A DNA stretch of 64,000 nucleotides. Source: Pseudorhodoferax soli. GTDB taxonomy: Bacteria; Pseudomonadota; Gammaproteobacteria; Burkholderiales; Burkholderiaceae_C. Positions within the stretch are counted from its first letter, which is position 1. Each line of letters begins with the position of its first letter. Shown one piece after another: positions 1 through 12,466 of the stretch. Under the pieces are notes generated by a model. That model saw only the letters and a list, made by a program, of their open reading frames with translations, had not been told where the DNA came from and made no database searches. The position numbers and the translations under genes are program-made. Location of the stretch: NCBI RefSeq assembly GCF_003337555.1, contig NZ_QPJK01000001.1, positions 806,001-870,000 of the forward strand, given 5' to 3'.

Positions 1-134
1 TCGAGCACGCCACGCGTCCGCTCACGCGCTACCGCTGCGCCGCCTGCGGCTTCGAGGCCAAGCAGCACTTCTGGCAGTGCCCGGGCTGCCAGGCCTGGGA
101 CAGCTACCCGCCGCGCCGCGTGGAAGAACTATGA
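1..134 (+). CDS. lapB: LapB (YciM) C-terminus, partial
   Basis: The window opens inside a gene whose last 44 codons (frame starting at base 3) are visible; the stop is TGA at 132-134. The tail carries two CxxC knuckles (CAAC and CPGC) followed by WDSYPPRR, which is the rubredoxin-like zinc/iron ribbon at the C-terminus of LapB, the inner-membrane TPR protein that controls LPS synthesis by promoting LpxC degradation. The TPR part lies outside the window. The stop overlaps the next start (ATGA at 131-134), so translational coupling with hldA is likely. The identification rests on the metal ribbon and on the following heptose genes, an order known from Burkholderiales. Confidence 0.8.
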   Translation, partial: EHATRPLTRYRCAACGFEAKQHFWQCPGCQAWDSYPPRRVEEL

Positions 135-1096
135 GCACGACACCTGCGCTGCAGCGCAACCCGCTGCCCACCCGCGACGCGCTGGCCGAGGCCCGCGTGC
201 TCGTCGTCGGCGACGCCATGCTGGACCGCTACTGGTACGGCGCCGTCGACCGCATCTCGCCCGAGGCCCCCGTGCCCGTGGTGCGCGTCACGCGCGAGGA
301 AGAGCGCATCGGCGCTGCTGCCAACGTGGCCTACAACATCGTCACGCTGGGCGCCCAGGCATCGCTGCTCTCGGTGGTCGGCGACGACGAGGCCAGCCAC
401 AAGCTCGAAGCCCTGGTGCAAGCCACCGGCATCGTCCCGCACTTCGGCCGCGATCCGCAGATGCGCACCACGGTCAAGCTTCGCGTGATCGGCCGCCAGC
501 AGCAGCTGCTGCGGCTCGATTTCGAGACCGTGCCCGAGACCGAGACACTGGCATCGCAATCCGCGTTGTTCGACGAACTCATGCCGCAGCACGCCGCCGT
601 GCTGTTCTCCGACTACGGCAAGGGCGGCCTGGCCCATGTGGCCCAGATGATCCAGGCCGCCCGCGTGGCCGGCAAGGCCGTGCTGATCGACCCCAAGGGC
701 AGCGACTACTCGCGCTACCGCGGCGCCACGCTGATCACGCCCAACCGCGCCGAGCTGCAGCAGGTGGTGGGGAGCTGGCGCAACGAGGACGAACTGCGCA
801 CCAAGGCGCAACGCCTGCGCAGCGAACTCGCACTCGAAGGCCTGCTCGTCACGCGCAGCGAGGAAGGCATGACGCTGTACGACGAGCATGGCGAGTCCCA
901 TGTGGCGGCCCAGGCGCGCGAGGTCTTCGATGTGACGGGTGCGGGCGACACCGTGATCGCCACCATGGCCGCGCTGGTCGCCGCCGGCGCCAGCCTGCGC
1001 GACGCCTTGCCCATGGCCAACAAGGCGGGCGCCATCGTGGTCGGCAAGTTCGGCACGGCCACCGCCAGCTACGACGAACTGTTCGAAGGCCATTGA
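131..1096 (+). CDS. hldA: D-glycero-beta-D-manno-heptose-7-phosphate kinase
   Basis: A 321-residue PfkB/ribokinase-family sugar kinase (also called rfaE1). It phosphorylates heptose 7-phosphate at O1 in ADP-L-glycero-D-manno-heptose synthesis for the LPS inner core, in the cytoplasm. The N-terminal region has the substrate-binding segment GAAANVAYN, and near residue 275 is DVTGAGDT, the anion hole with catalytic Asp. The length covers only the kinase half of E. coli HldE, so the adenylyltransferase (HldC) must be a separate gene elsewhere. ATG at 131 was chosen because it overlaps the lapB stop as ATGA; an in-frame ATG at 77 would run far into lapB. hldD follows one base after the stop. Confidence 0.93.
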   Translation: MSTTPALQRNPLPTRDALAEARVLVVGDAMLDRYWYGAVDRISPEAPVPVVRVTREEERIGAAANVAYNIVTLGAQASLLSVVGDDEASHKLEALVQATGIVPHFGRDPQMRTTVKLRVIGRQQQLLRLDFETVPETETLASQSALFDELMPQHAAVLFSDYGKGGLAHVAQMIQAARVAGKAVLIDPKGSDYSRYRGATLITPNRAELQQVVGSWRNEDELRTKAQRLRSELALEGLLVTRSEEGMTLYDEHGESHVAAQAREVFDVTGAGDTVIATMAALVAAGASLRDALPMANKAGAIVVGKFGTATASYDELFEGH

Positions 1097-1097
1097 C

Positions 1098-2096
1098 ATG
1101 ACGAGATACGTGGTCACCGGCGCCGCCGGCTTCATCGGCAGCAACCTCGTCAAGGGCTTGAACGCCCGCGGCGAGACCGACATCATCGCGGTCGACGACC
1201 TCACGCAGGGCGACAAGTTCCGCAACCTCGTGGACCTCGCCATCGCCGACTACGTGGACGCAGCCGACTTCTACACCCGCTTCGACCAGGGCGCGTACGG
1301 ACGCGTCGAGGCCGTGTTCCACGAAGGCGCCTGCAGCGACACCATGGAAGGCAACGGCCAGTACATGATGGCCAACAACTACGCCGTGACGGTCAACCTG
1401 TGGGAGGCCTGCCAGCGCCAGCGCACGCGGCTGCTGTACGCCTCCTCGGCCGCCACCTACGGCGGCTCGGCCGTGTTCAAGGAAGAACCGGCCAATGAGG
1501 CGCCGCTCAACGTCTACGGCTACTCCAAGCTGCTGGTGGACCAGCGCCTGCGCCGCGAGATCGGCACCGCATTCGAGCGCGCCCGCCACCAGACCGTGGG
1601 CTTTCGCTACTTCAACGTCTACGGCCCGCGCGAGCAGCACAAGGGCCGCATGGCCAGCGTGGCCTTCCACCAGTACCACCAGTTCAAGGCCGAGAACCAG
1701 GTGCGCCTGTTCGGCGAGTACGGCGGCTATGCGCCCGGCGAGCAGGAGCGCGACTTCGTCTACATCGACGACGTCGTCGCCGTGAACCTGTGGTTCCTCG
1801 ACCACCCCGAACGCTCCGGCCTGTTCAACCTGGGAACGGGCCGCGCCCAGCCCTTCAACGACGTGGCGCTGGCCGTGGTCAACGCCCGCCGCGGCACCGC
1901 GCTCACGCTCGAGGAAGCCGTCGGCCAGGAAGCCATCGTCTACACCGCGTTTCCCGATGCGCTGCGCGGCAAGTACCAGTGCCACACCCAGGCCGACCTC
2001 ACGGCGCTGCGCGCGGCCGGCTGCGACCACGCGTTCGCCGATGTGCGCACGGGCGTGACGGCGTACATGCAGGCCCTGGCACTGGCCGGCGCCTGA
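1098..2096 (+). CDS. hldD: ADP-L-glycero-D-manno-heptose 6-epimerase
   Basis: An extended short-chain dehydrogenase of 332 residues (rfaD), the usual length. It epimerises ADP-D-glycero-D-manno-heptose at C6 to give the donor used by LPS core heptosyltransferases. The N-terminus has the Rossmann motif [10 protein letters not shown], and the catalytic tyrosine/lysine pair is in YGYSK near residue 140. [12 protein letters not shown] is typical of this epimerase. The start lies one base after the hldA stop, so the two form a tight operon continuing from lapB. Confidence 0.95.
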   Translation: MTRYVVTGAAGFIGSNLVKGLNARGETDIIAVDDLTQGDKFRNLVDLAIADYVDAADFYTRFDQGAYGRVEAVFHEGACSDTMEGNGQYMMANNYAVTVNLWEACQRQRTRLLYASSAATYGGSAVFKEEPANEAPLNVYGYSKLLVDQRLRREIGTAFERARHQTVGFRYFNVYGPREQHKGRMASVAFHQYHQFKAENQVRLFGEYGGYAPGEQERDFVYIDDVVAVNLWFLDHPERSGLFNLGTGRAQPFNDVALAVVNARRGTALTLEEAVGQEAIVYTAFPDALRGKYQCHTQADLTALRAAGCDHAFADVRTGVTAYMQALALAGA

Positions 2097-2348
2097 AGCC
2101 ATGCGCGCGCTGGCCATCGTGCTGCTGGCCCTGGCCGCGCCGGCCTGGGCCCTGGAGGTGAACCAGGCCAGCGCCGCCGAACTCGACGGCCTGCGCGGCA
2201 TCGGTCCGGGCCTGTCCACCCCCATGCTGGACGAGCGCGCCAAGGCGCCATTCCGCGATTGGGCCGACCTGATGGCCCGCATCAAGGGGGTTGGGCCGGG
2301 CAACGCGGCCCGCTTCTCGGCGCAGGGCCTGCGCGTGAATGGCGAGGC

Positions 2349-6005
<3,657 letters not shown>

Positions 6006-6060
6006 GGGGGACTCCGCTTGCATGGTACGTGCCGGCCCCTGCGGACAAACACGGTGCGGG

Positions 6061-6076
6061 TGGCCCGGGAATTGCA
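6061..6076 (+). promoter_or_regulatory. Predicted sigma-54 promoter of dctPQM
   Basis: TGGCCCGGGAATTGCA matches the -24/-12 consensus TGGCACGRNNNTTGCW at every fixed position except one (C for A), with the GG and GC doublets exactly 10 bases apart. The predicted transcript start is near 6087, about 35 bases before the dctP ATG and upstream of its Shine-Dalgarno GGAGAG. TRAP transporters under sigma-54 and a two-component activator are known (DctB/DctD type). No enhancer-binding protein gene is in the window. Confidence 0.65.
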
Positions 6077-6122
6077 TTTATCCTGCGTTTCCTTTGCCTG
6101 CCCCCTTCCACCCGGAGAGACC

Positions 6123-7091
6123 ATGAAGCTTCATTCCGTCCTGCTGGCCACTGCCGCCCTGACCCTGGCTCCGCATGCCTTCGCGCAGACCAAGTGGGAT
6201 CTGCCCGCCGCCTACCCCGCAACCAACTTCCACACCGTCAACCTGAACCAGTTCGCGGCCGACGTGGACAAGGCCACCGGCGGCAAGCTGAAGATCACCG
6301 TGCACGCCAACGCCTCGCTGTTCAAGGCGCCCGAGATCAAGCGCGCCGTGCAAGGCGGCCAGGCCCAGGCCGGCGAAATCCTGCTGGTGAACTTCCAGAA
6401 CGAATGGCAGGTCTTCGGTGCCGATGGACTGCCCTTCCTGGCCGACAGCTACGACGCCGCCTGGAAGCTCTACCAGGCGCAAAAGCCCCTGCTCGACAAG
6501 AAGCTCGGCGAGCAGGGCATGGCGCTGCTCTACACCGTGGCCTGGCCACCGCAGGGCATCTACGTGAAGAAGCCGATCCAGTCGGCTGCCGACCTCAAGG
6601 GCGTGAAGTGGCGCGCCTACAGCCCGGCCACCGCACGCATCGCCGAACTGGTGGGCGCGCAGCCCGTCACGGTGCAGGCGGCCGAGTTGTCGCAGGCCAT
6701 GGCCACCGGCGTGATCGAGTCGTACATGTCGTCCGGCTCCACCGGCTTCGACACCAAGACCTACGAGCACATCAAGTACTGGTACGACACCCAGGCCTGG
6801 CTGCCCAAGAACGCGGTGATCGTCAACAAGGCCGCGTTCGACGGCCTGGACGCGGCCACCAAGCAGGCCGTGCTGAAGGCCGCCACCGAGGCCGAGACGC
6901 GCGGCTGGGCCGCCTCCAAGAAGGAGAACACGGACACGCAGGAAAAGCTCAAGGCCAACGGCATGAACATCCTGCCGCCGCCCCCGCAGCTGAAGGCGGA
7001 CATGGCCAAGGTCGGCGACACCATGCTCAAGGAGTGGCTGGACAAGGCCGGCGCCGACGGCACGGCCCTGGTCGACGCGTACCGCAAGTAA
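6123..7091 (+). CDS. TRAP transporter solute-binding protein (DctP type)
   Basis: A 322-residue periplasmic binding protein with a 22-residue signal peptide (cleavage after AFA). The mature start [15 protein letters not shown] and the later [26 protein letters not shown] are typical of DctP-family receptors that deliver carboxylates to DctQM. It is the first gene of dctPQM. The ATG is preceded by GGAGAG. The ligand is unknown; the divergent hydantoinase/oxoprolinase and the downstream racemase-family gene suggest a 5-oxoproline-, amino-acid- or lactam-derived carboxylate. Expression is probably sigma-54 dependent given the promoter at 6061-6076. Confidence 0.9.
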   Translation: MKLHSVLLATAALTLAPHAFAQTKWDLPAAYPATNFHTVNLNQFAADVDKATGGKLKITVHANASLFKAPEIKRAVQGGQAQAGEILLVNFQNEWQVFGADGLPFLADSYDAAWKLYQAQKPLLDKKLGEQGMALLYTVAWPPQGIYVKKPIQSAADLKGVKWRAYSPATARIAELVGAQPVTVQAAELSQAMATGVIESYMSSGSTGFDTKTYEHIKYWYDTQAWLPKNAVIVNKAAFDGLDAATKQAVLKAATEAETRGWAASKKENTDTQEKLKANGMNILPPPPQLKADMAKVGDTMLKEWLDKAGADGTALVDAYRK

Positions 7092-7097
7092 GGCTGC

Positions 7098-7607
7098 ATG
7101 CGCCGCCTTCTCGACGCGCTCTATGACGGCGCCGCCTGGCTGGCGGCGCTGTTCATGGTCGCCTTGCTGATCGCCGTGCTGCTGTCCATCCTGGGGCGCC
7201 AGCTGCACTTCAACATTGCCGGCATCGATGCCTACGCCGGCTACCTCATGGCCGCAGCCGGCTTCCTGGCGCTGGCGCACACGCTCAAGCGCGGCGAGCA
7301 CATCCGCGTCACGCTGCTGATCAACGCACTGCGCGGTGGGCCGCGCAAGGCGCTGGAACTGTGGGCCCTGGCCGCTGCGGCCATGCTGGCTGCGCTGTTC
7401 GCCTTCTACAGCTGCCGGCTGGTCTGGCAGTCGCACGCCTTCCACGACATGTCGACCTCCAACGACGCCACGCCGCTGTGGATTCCGCAGCTGGCCATGG
7501 CGGTCGGCACGGTGGTGTTCGCACTGGCCTTCATCGACGAGCTGGTATTGGAGCTGCGTGGCCAGCGCGCCCGTCCCGCCAGCGGGGAGGTACTGCGCAA
7601 TGAGTGA
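7098..7607 (+). CDS. TRAP transporter small permease (DctQ type)
   Basis: A 169-residue inner-membrane protein with four hydrophobic segments, the DctQ family layout. It forms the small subunit that pairs with the DctM channel and docks the binding protein. It begins 7 bases after dctP and its last 8 bases overlap the start of dctM, so all three are translated from one message. Confidence 0.9.
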   Translation: MRRLLDALYDGAAWLAALFMVALLIAVLLSILGRQLHFNIAGIDAYAGYLMAAAGFLALAHTLKRGEHIRVTLLINALRGGPRKALELWALAAAAMLAALFAFYSCRLVWQSHAFHDMSTSNDATPLWIPQLAMAVGTVVFALAFIDELVLELRGQRARPASGEVLRNE

Positions 7608-8898
7608 TCTCGCCATCACCTCGCTGCTGGTGCTGTCGCTGTTCCTGATCCTGGGCAGCGGTGTCTGGATCGGTCTCACGCTGTCGGGCGTGGCCTGGAT
7701 CGGCATGCAGCTGTTCGCCTCGCGGCCAGCCGGCGACGCCATGGCCGTGACGATCTGGGGCTCGGCCTCCAGCTGGACACTGACCGCGCTGCCGCTGTTC
7801 GTGTGGATGGGTGAGATCCTGTTCCGCACCCGGCTCAGCGAGGACATGTTCAAAGGCCTGTCGCCCTGGCTGCAGGCGCTGCCGGGCCGCTTGCTGCACA
7901 CCAACGTGGTGGGTTGCACCATCTTCGCGGCGGTGTCGGGCTCCAGCGCCGCCACCTGCGCGACCATCGGGAAGATGACGCTGCCCGAACTGCGCCGGCG
8001 CGGTTACCCCGAGCACATGACGGTGGGCACGCTGGCAGGCGCCAGCACGCTGGGGCTGCTGATTCCGCCGTCCATCATCATGATCGTCTACGGCGTGGCG
8101 GCCGAGGTGTCCATCTCGCGCCTGTTCATCGCCGGCGTGCTGCCGGGATTGTTGCTGGGGCTGCTGTTCTCGGGCTACATCGTGGTGTGGGCGCTGCGCA
8201 ATCCGCACCTGGTGCCGGCGGCGGACGCCAAGACCACCTTCAGGCAGAAGCTGGCGGCCTCGCGCAGCCTGATCCCGGTGGTGCTGCTGATCACTGCAGT
8301 GCTGGGCTCGATCTATGCCGGCCTCGCCACCGCCACCGAGGCGGCGGCGCTGGGCGTGGTGGGGGCGCTCGTCATCTCCGCCGTGCAGGGCTCGCTGAGC
8401 TGGGGCAACTTCCGCGATGCGCTGCTCGGCGCCACGCGGCTGTACTGCATGATCGCGCTGATCCTGGCGGGCGCCGCCTTCCTCACGCTGTCGATGGGCT
8501 ACATCGGGCTGCCGCGCCACCTGGCCGAATGGATCGGCTCGCTCGGCCTTTCCCAGGGCCAGTTGGTGGCCGCGCTGGCCGTGTTCTTCATCGTCCTCGG
8601 CTGCTTCCTGGACGGCATCTCGATGGTGGTGCTGACCATGGGCGTGCTGATGCCGACTGTGCAGAAGGCCGGCATCGACCCGATCTGGTTCGGCATCTTC
8701 GTCGTGCTGGTCGTCGAGATGGCGCAGATCACGCCGCCGGTGGGCTTCAACCTGTTCGTGCTGCAGGGCATGACGGGGCGCGAACTGCCATGGATCGCCA
8801 AGGTGGCGATGCCGATGTTCCTGCTGATGTGCCTGGCCGTGGCGCTGCTCTACGTGTTCCCGGGCCTGGTCACCTGGCTGCCCCAGCAGATGATGTAG
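7600..8898 (+). CDS. TRAP transporter large permease (DctM type)
   Basis: A 432-residue membrane protein with about 12 hydrophobic segments, the sodium-coupled elevator subunit of the TRAP system. Family hallmarks include the stretch around GCTIFAAVSGSSAATCATIG and PPSIIMIVYGV. ATG 7600 overlaps the dctQ reading frame by 8 bases; longer in-frame extensions read through dctQ and are artefacts. It ends convergently with, and overlaps by 29 bases, the racemase-family gene. Confidence 0.92.
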   Translation: MSDLAITSLLVLSLFLILGSGVWIGLTLSGVAWIGMQLFASRPAGDAMAVTIWGSASSWTLTALPLFVWMGEILFRTRLSEDMFKGLSPWLQALPGRLLHTNVVGCTIFAAVSGSSAATCATIGKMTLPELRRRGYPEHMTVGTLAGASTLGLLIPPSIIMIVYGVAAEVSISRLFIAGVLPGLLLGLLFSGYIVVWALRNPHLVPAADAKTTFRQKLAASRSLIPVVLLITAVLGSIYAGLATATEAAALGVVGALVISAVQGSLSWGNFRDALLGATRLYCMIALILAGAAFLTLSMGYIGLPRHLAEWIGSLGLSQGQLVAALAVFFIVLGCFLDGISMVVLTMGVLMPTVQKAGIDPIWFGIFVVLVVEMAQITPPVGFNLFVLQGMTGRELPWIAKVAMPMFLLMCLAVALLYVFPGLVTWLPQQMM

Positions 8899-9580
8899 CG
8901 ATGGCGGCGCGGAGCACCGGGTCGTCCAGCAGCGAGAGGCAGCGCCAGCCGGTGGCCGCCTCGATGGCCGCGGCGTAGGGCGGCAGGTTGGTGCACTCCA
9001 GCACCAGTGCCGGCGACTGCGGCGTGCGCCGCCGCAGCAGCTGCGCCGCGGCCACGACCTCGGCCTGCGCACGCTGCAGGTCCAGCGCATCCTGGTTGCC
9101 GAGGATGGCCTGCACGAAATGGCTCTGCGGGTCCATGCCCTGCACCACCACATCGCCGAGCCGTGCGGCCGGCACTCCGGCCGCCAGCAGGTGTGCCGGC
9201 GTCAGCGCCTGCGCGCTGACCGTCAGCACCGCCACCTGCGCCGCGTCGCGCAACAGCGCCGGCAGCTGCAGCAGGCTGGAACTGCGCACCACGGTGGGCA
9301 CAGCGGCCTGCAGCACCGCCTGCAGCAGCACCAGGAAACCGCAGCTGGTCGTCACCGCACAGGCGCCCTGCGCAGCCAGCTGGCGCACCGCATGCACAAA
9401 AGCAGGGGCCATCGCGTGCAAGGCCTGGGGCGAGCCCACCACCTCGCACGGCCAGGCGCCGGGTACCACACACTGGCGCGTCGCGCAGCCAAAGCTGTCG
9501 GGATGGCCGATGTCGCCCAGCGGGCGCGGGAAGCGCGTGTCCAGCATCACCACGCCCAGCAGGCCGGGGGCGTACGCCAC
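8870..9580 (-). CDS. Asp/Glu racemase-family protein
   Basis: About 236 residues. The two cysteines expected for a cofactor-independent racemase of the Asp/Glu/hydantoin superfamily are present in TTSCGFL and LECTNLPPY. The opening GVVMLDTRFPRPLGDIGHP fits members of this group annotated as aspartate/glutamate racemases. No ATG lies at the expected position: GTG 9580 gives a family-like N-terminus, while GTG 9616 or TTG 9619 would extend it into the crcB region. It sits downstream of, and convergent with, dctPQM, and may supply stereochemical interconversion for the hydantoinase/oxoprolinase module. Substrate is inference. Confidence 0.78.
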   Translation of the reverse strand: MAYAPGLLGVVMLDTRFPRPLGDIGHPDSFGCATRQCVVPGAWPCEVVGSPQALHAMAPAFVHAVRQLAAQGACAVTTSCGFLVLLQAVLQAAVPTVVRSSSLLQLPALLRDAAQVAVLTVSAQALTPAHLLAAGVPAARLGDVVVQGMDPQSHFVQAILGNQDALDLQRAQAEVVAAAQLLRRRTPQSPALVLECTNLPPYAAAIEAATGWRCLSLLDDPVLRAAIATSSAGAAR

Positions 9581-9586
9581 GGGCGC

Positions 9587-9592
9587 TACAGT
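9587..9592 (+). promoter_or_regulatory. Candidate -10 element for crcB
   Basis: TACAGT ends 6 bases before the first in-frame ATG of crcB (9599). If used, transcription would begin at or near that ATG and yield a leaderless mRNA. No Shine-Dalgarno sequence precedes either candidate start, which agrees with this but does not prove it. Confidence 0.35.
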
Positions 9593-9598
9593 GGTGCG

Positions 9599-10000
9599 AT
9601 GGTCAACGTATTGCACCAACCGATGCTAGCGGTGTTTGCCGTCTGTGCCGGCGCCTGCGTGGGCGCGCTCGGCCGCTGGGGCCTGGCACTGTGGCTCAAC
9701 GCGCACGGCCCGATGCCGCTGGGCACGCTCGCGGCCAACCTCATCGGCGGCTACCTCATCGGCCTGTGCATCGGCTGGTTCGAGGCCATGCCCGCGCTGG
9801 CGCCGGTGTGGCGCCTCGCCCTGGTGACGGGCTTTCTGGGTGCGCTGACCACCTTTTCGAGCTTCTCGGCCGAGGTGGTGCTGATGCTCCAGCAGCAGCG
9901 CTACGGCCTGGCGCTCATGACCGCCGGCGTGCACCTGCTGGGCTCGCTGGCGCTGACGGCGGCGGGGCTCAAGACGGCTGCCGTGCTGATCGCACGCTGA
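9599..10000 (+). CDS. crcB: Fluoride channel CrcB (Fluc)
   Basis: A 133-residue (125 from the alternative ATG at 9623) four-helix membrane protein that exports fluoride as an antiparallel dimer. Signature segments are GALGRWGLALWLN, PLGTLAANLIGGYLIG and GFLGALTTFSSFSAEVV, the last holding the Thr/Ser and Phe residues of the fluoride path. E. coli CrcB starts at the position of the second ATG. No Shine-Dalgarno is visible for either; the first ATG lies 6 bases after a -10-like TACAGT. The gene overlaps the possible 5' extensions of the divergent racemase gene. Confidence 0.92.
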   Translation: MVNVLHQPMLAVFAVCAGACVGALGRWGLALWLNAHGPMPLGTLAANLIGGYLIGLCIGWFEAMPALAPVWRLALVTGFLGALTTFSSFSAEVVLMLQQQRYGLALMTAGVHLLGSLALTAAGLKTAAVLIAR

Positions 10001-10002
10001 AC

Positions 10003-10368
10003 TCAGCGTCTCCAGTCGCGGCGGTCCCGGTGGCCATGGTGGTGACCGTGGCGATGCCCATGGAAATGCTGCGGCGGCGGGCCGTAATAGATCGGTTGCG
10101 GCTGGTAGTACACCCGCGGAGGCGGCACGTAGTACACCGGGGGCGCGTGGTAGACGGGCGCCGGCGCGCGGTAGTACCGGGGCGGCGCCTGCACGATGAC
10201 GGGCGGCGCCACGTACACGGGTGCATTGCCCACGATCACCTGGGCACCCGGCGCGCCCACACCCACCGACCAGACCACATCGCGTGCCTGCGCCTGTGCC
10301 GTCAGCGCCAGGCCAGCCACGGCGATGGCGGCAGCGGCGGCCCAGCGGCCAGCTTGCTTGGATGCCAT
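10003..10368 (-). CDS. Pro/Tyr/His-rich exported protein
   Basis: A 121-residue protein with a 26-residue signal peptide ending AQA-RD. The mature part moves from a short folded-looking stretch (WSVGVGAPGAQVIVGNAPV) into low-complexity repeats of the type PPVYY/PPxxYY, and ends in a strongly His/Arg/Asp-rich tail (HGHRHGHHHGHRD). ATG 10368 is chosen because AAGGAG is 7 bases upstream; ATG 10374 would sit too close to it. Such proteins are common in Burkholderiales and lack an assigned function. The histidine tail may bind metal ions, but nothing adjacent tests that. Confidence 0.7.
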   Translation of the reverse strand: MASKQAGRWAAAAAIAVAGLALTAQAQARDVVWSVGVGAPGAQVIVGNAPVYVAPPVIVQAPPRYYRAPAPVYHAPPVYYVPPPRVYYQPQPIYYGPPPQHFHGHRHGHHHGHRDRRDWRR

Positions 10369-10531
10369 GTACATACTCCTTCGAATGCGTCGCCGCGGAC
10401 TGCGGCCCTGGCCTATTGACGCACCAAGATGCAAATGGATGACGCAGGGCGGGTTAAAGCAGTTACGGCAGGTAACGACCATGCGCGCGTGGAGAACGGC
10501 CACGCCATCCCGGACATGCCGTGCTCCCTCC

Positions 10532-10537
10532 TAGAAT
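10532..10537 (+). promoter_or_regulatory. Candidate -10 element for glnS
   Basis: TAGAAT lies 7 bases before the glnS ATG, and a partial -35 (cGGACA, 10511-10516) stands 15 bases upstream. Start of transcription would fall at the ATG itself, suggesting a leaderless message; no Shine-Dalgarno is visible. Confidence 0.4.
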
Positions 10538-10544
10538 CGGTTAC

Positions 10545-12362
10545 ATGAATTCCCCCGTGTCCGAGCCGAGCGACCACAAACAAAGCAACTTCCTGCGCCA
10601 GATCATCGAGAACGACCTGGCCCAGGGCACTTATGCCAGCCGCCACTGGGGCGGAAGCCCCGGCGATGCCGCCCACCATGCCCAGGGCACTGTCGATCCC
10701 GCACGCGTGCGGCTGCGCTTTCCGCCCGAGCCCAACGGCTACCTGCACGTGGGCCACGCCAAGAGCATCTGCCTGAACTTCGGCCTGGCGCGCGACTATG
10801 GCGGCGTCTGCCACCTGCGCTTCGACGACACCAATCCCGAGAAAGAGGACGAGGAGTACGTCCGCAGCATCGTCGACAGCGTGCGTTGGCTTGGCTTCAA
10901 CTGGGAAAGCGGTGGCACCAGCCACCTCTACCAGGCCAGCGACTACTTCGACTTCATGTGCCGCGCGGCCGAATACCTGATCGAGGCCGGCCACGCCTAC
11001 GTGGACGAGCAGAGCCCCGAGGAAATGCGCGCCAACCGCGGCGACTTCGGCAAGCCCGGCGTGGACAGCCCCTTCCGCGGCCGCACGCCCGCCGAGAACC
11101 TGGCGCGCTTCCACGGCATGCGCGACGGCCAGCTGGCCGATGGCGCCGCCGTGCTGCGCGCCAAGATCGACATGGCCAGCCCCAACATCAACATGCGGGA
11201 CCCGGCGATCTACCGCATCCGGCGCGCCACGCACCACAACACGGGCGACCGCTGGTGCATCTACCCGATGTACACCTTCGCGCACCCGATCGAAGACGCG
11301 CTGGAGCAGATCACCCACAGCCTGTGCACGCTGGAGTTCGAAGACCAGCGCCCGTTCTACGACTGGGTGCTCGAGCGCCTGGCCGAAGGCGGCCTGCTCT
11401 CGGCCCCGCCGCCGCGGCAGTACGAGTTCGCGCGGCTCAACCTGACCTACGTGATCACCAGCAAGCGCAAGCTGGCGCAGCTGGTGAACGAGCAGCGCGT
11501 GAGCGGCTGGGACGACCCACGCATGCCCACCATCGTGGGCCTGCGCCGGCGCGGCTACACGGCCGAAGCCATCCAGCTGTTCGCCGAGCGCATCGGCGTG
11601 ACCAAGAGCGACAGCTGGATCGACTACAGCACGCTGGAAGGCGCGCTGCGCGACACGCTGGACGCCACGGCCAAGCGCGCCATGGCCGTGCTCGACCCGG
11701 TCAAGCTGGTCATCACGAACTGGGATGCGCTGCACGGCGCCGGCACGCTGGACGATTGCAGCGCGCCGATCAACCCGCACGCGCCGGACCAGGGCCGTCG
11801 CAGCTTCCAGTTCGGCAAGGAACTGTGGATCGAGCGCACCGACTACGAGGAAACGCCGCCCAAGGGCTTCCACCGCCTGTACCCGCCGCAGACCGCGGCC
11901 GACGGCAGCACCAAGCCAGGCAACCGCGTGCGCCTGAAGTACGGCCATGTGGTGCAGTGCACGGGCGCCGTGCGCAATGAACAGGGCCACATCACCGAGG
12001 TGCATGCCGAGCTCGTGCCGGACACCAAGAGCGGCACGCCGGGCGCGGACGCCATCAAGGTCAAGGGCGTGATCACCTGGGTCGGCGTGCACGACGCCGT
12101 GCCGGCCGAGGTGCGCCTGTACGAGCGCCTGTTCAACGACGCCCACCCCGATGCGGGCGGTAAGAACTTCCTGGACAACCTGAACCCGGACAGCCTGCGC
12201 ACCGTCCAGGCCTACCTGGAACCCTCGCTCGCCAGCGCCGGCGTGGACGACCGCTTCCAGTTCGAACGCCACGGCTACTTCGTGGCCGACCGGCGCGACC
12301 ACCATCCCGACAAGCCGGTGTTCAACCGCACCACGGGCCTGCGCGACAGCTGGGGCAAGTAG
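10545..12362 (+). CDS. glnS: Glutaminyl-tRNA synthetase
   Basis: A 605-residue class I synthetase that charges tRNA-Gln. The HIGH signature appears as PNGYLHVGHAKS near residue 65 and the KMSKS loop as TSKRKL near residue 307. The N-terminal extension HKQSNFLRQIIENDLAQG is typical of GlnRS, and the C-terminal anticodon-binding beta-barrels are complete. It seems to be a single-gene unit; the next gene starts 104 bases downstream behind an inverted repeat. Confidence 0.97.
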   Translation: MNSPVSEPSDHKQSNFLRQIIENDLAQGTYASRHWGGSPGDAAHHAQGTVDPARVRLRFPPEPNGYLHVGHAKSICLNFGLARDYGGVCHLRFDDTNPEKEDEEYVRSIVDSVRWLGFNWESGGTSHLYQASDYFDFMCRAAEYLIEAGHAYVDEQSPEEMRANRGDFGKPGVDSPFRGRTPAENLARFHGMRDGQLADGAAVLRAKIDMASPNINMRDPAIYRIRRATHHNTGDRWCIYPMYTFAHPIEDALEQITHSLCTLEFEDQRPFYDWVLERLAEGGLLSAPPPRQYEFARLNLTYVITSKRKLAQLVNEQRVSGWDDPRMPTIVGLRRRGYTAEAIQLFAERIGVTKSDSWIDYSTLEGALRDTLDATAKRAMAVLDPVKLVITNWDALHGAGTLDDCSAPINPHAPDQGRRSFQFGKELWIERTDYEETPPKGFHRLYPPQTAADGSTKPGNRVRLKYGHVVQCTGAVRNEQGHITEVHAELVPDTKSGTPGADAIKVKGVITWVGVHDAVPAEVRLYERLFNDAHPDAGGKNFLDNLNPDSLRTVQAYLEPSLASAGVDDRFQFERHGYFVADRRDHHPDKPVFNRTTGLRDSWGK

Positions 12363-12434
12363 CGCCACAAGCGCCATACGGCCGGGCATACGCCATCCGG
12401 CGCATCCACAGGCCGAGGTTCCGGTGCCATACTC

Positions 12435-12461
12435 GTAAGAGGAAATAGAAAGTCCTCTTAA
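12435..12461. promoter_or_regulatory. Inverted repeat before nikK (candidate metalloregulator operator)
   Basis: GTAAGAGGA (12435-12443) and TCCTCTTAA (12453-12461) form an inverted repeat with a 9-base spacer and one mismatch, ending 5 bases before the nikK ATG. A similar dyad precedes the TonB-dependent receptor gene at 18588-18618. The position suits repression of the nickel operon by a dimeric or tetrameric regulator. NikR is the obvious candidate, but its gene is not in the window. Confidence 0.5.
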
Positions 12462-12466
12462 GAGCC

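Noticed and set aside
104-1243. Long minus-strand ORF across hldA
   Set aside because: It is antisense to a clearly conserved kinase gene and its translation is a low-complexity shadow of GC-rich codons.
9587-9640. Possible fluoride riboswitch before crcB: GGTGC (9593-9597) pairs with GCACC (9613-9617) and GATGG and AACCG-like bits are present.
   Set aside because: The loop is too long, the downstream CTGATG/GCC elements are missing, and the candidate start codon lies inside the stem-loop, so the known riboswitch architecture is not met.
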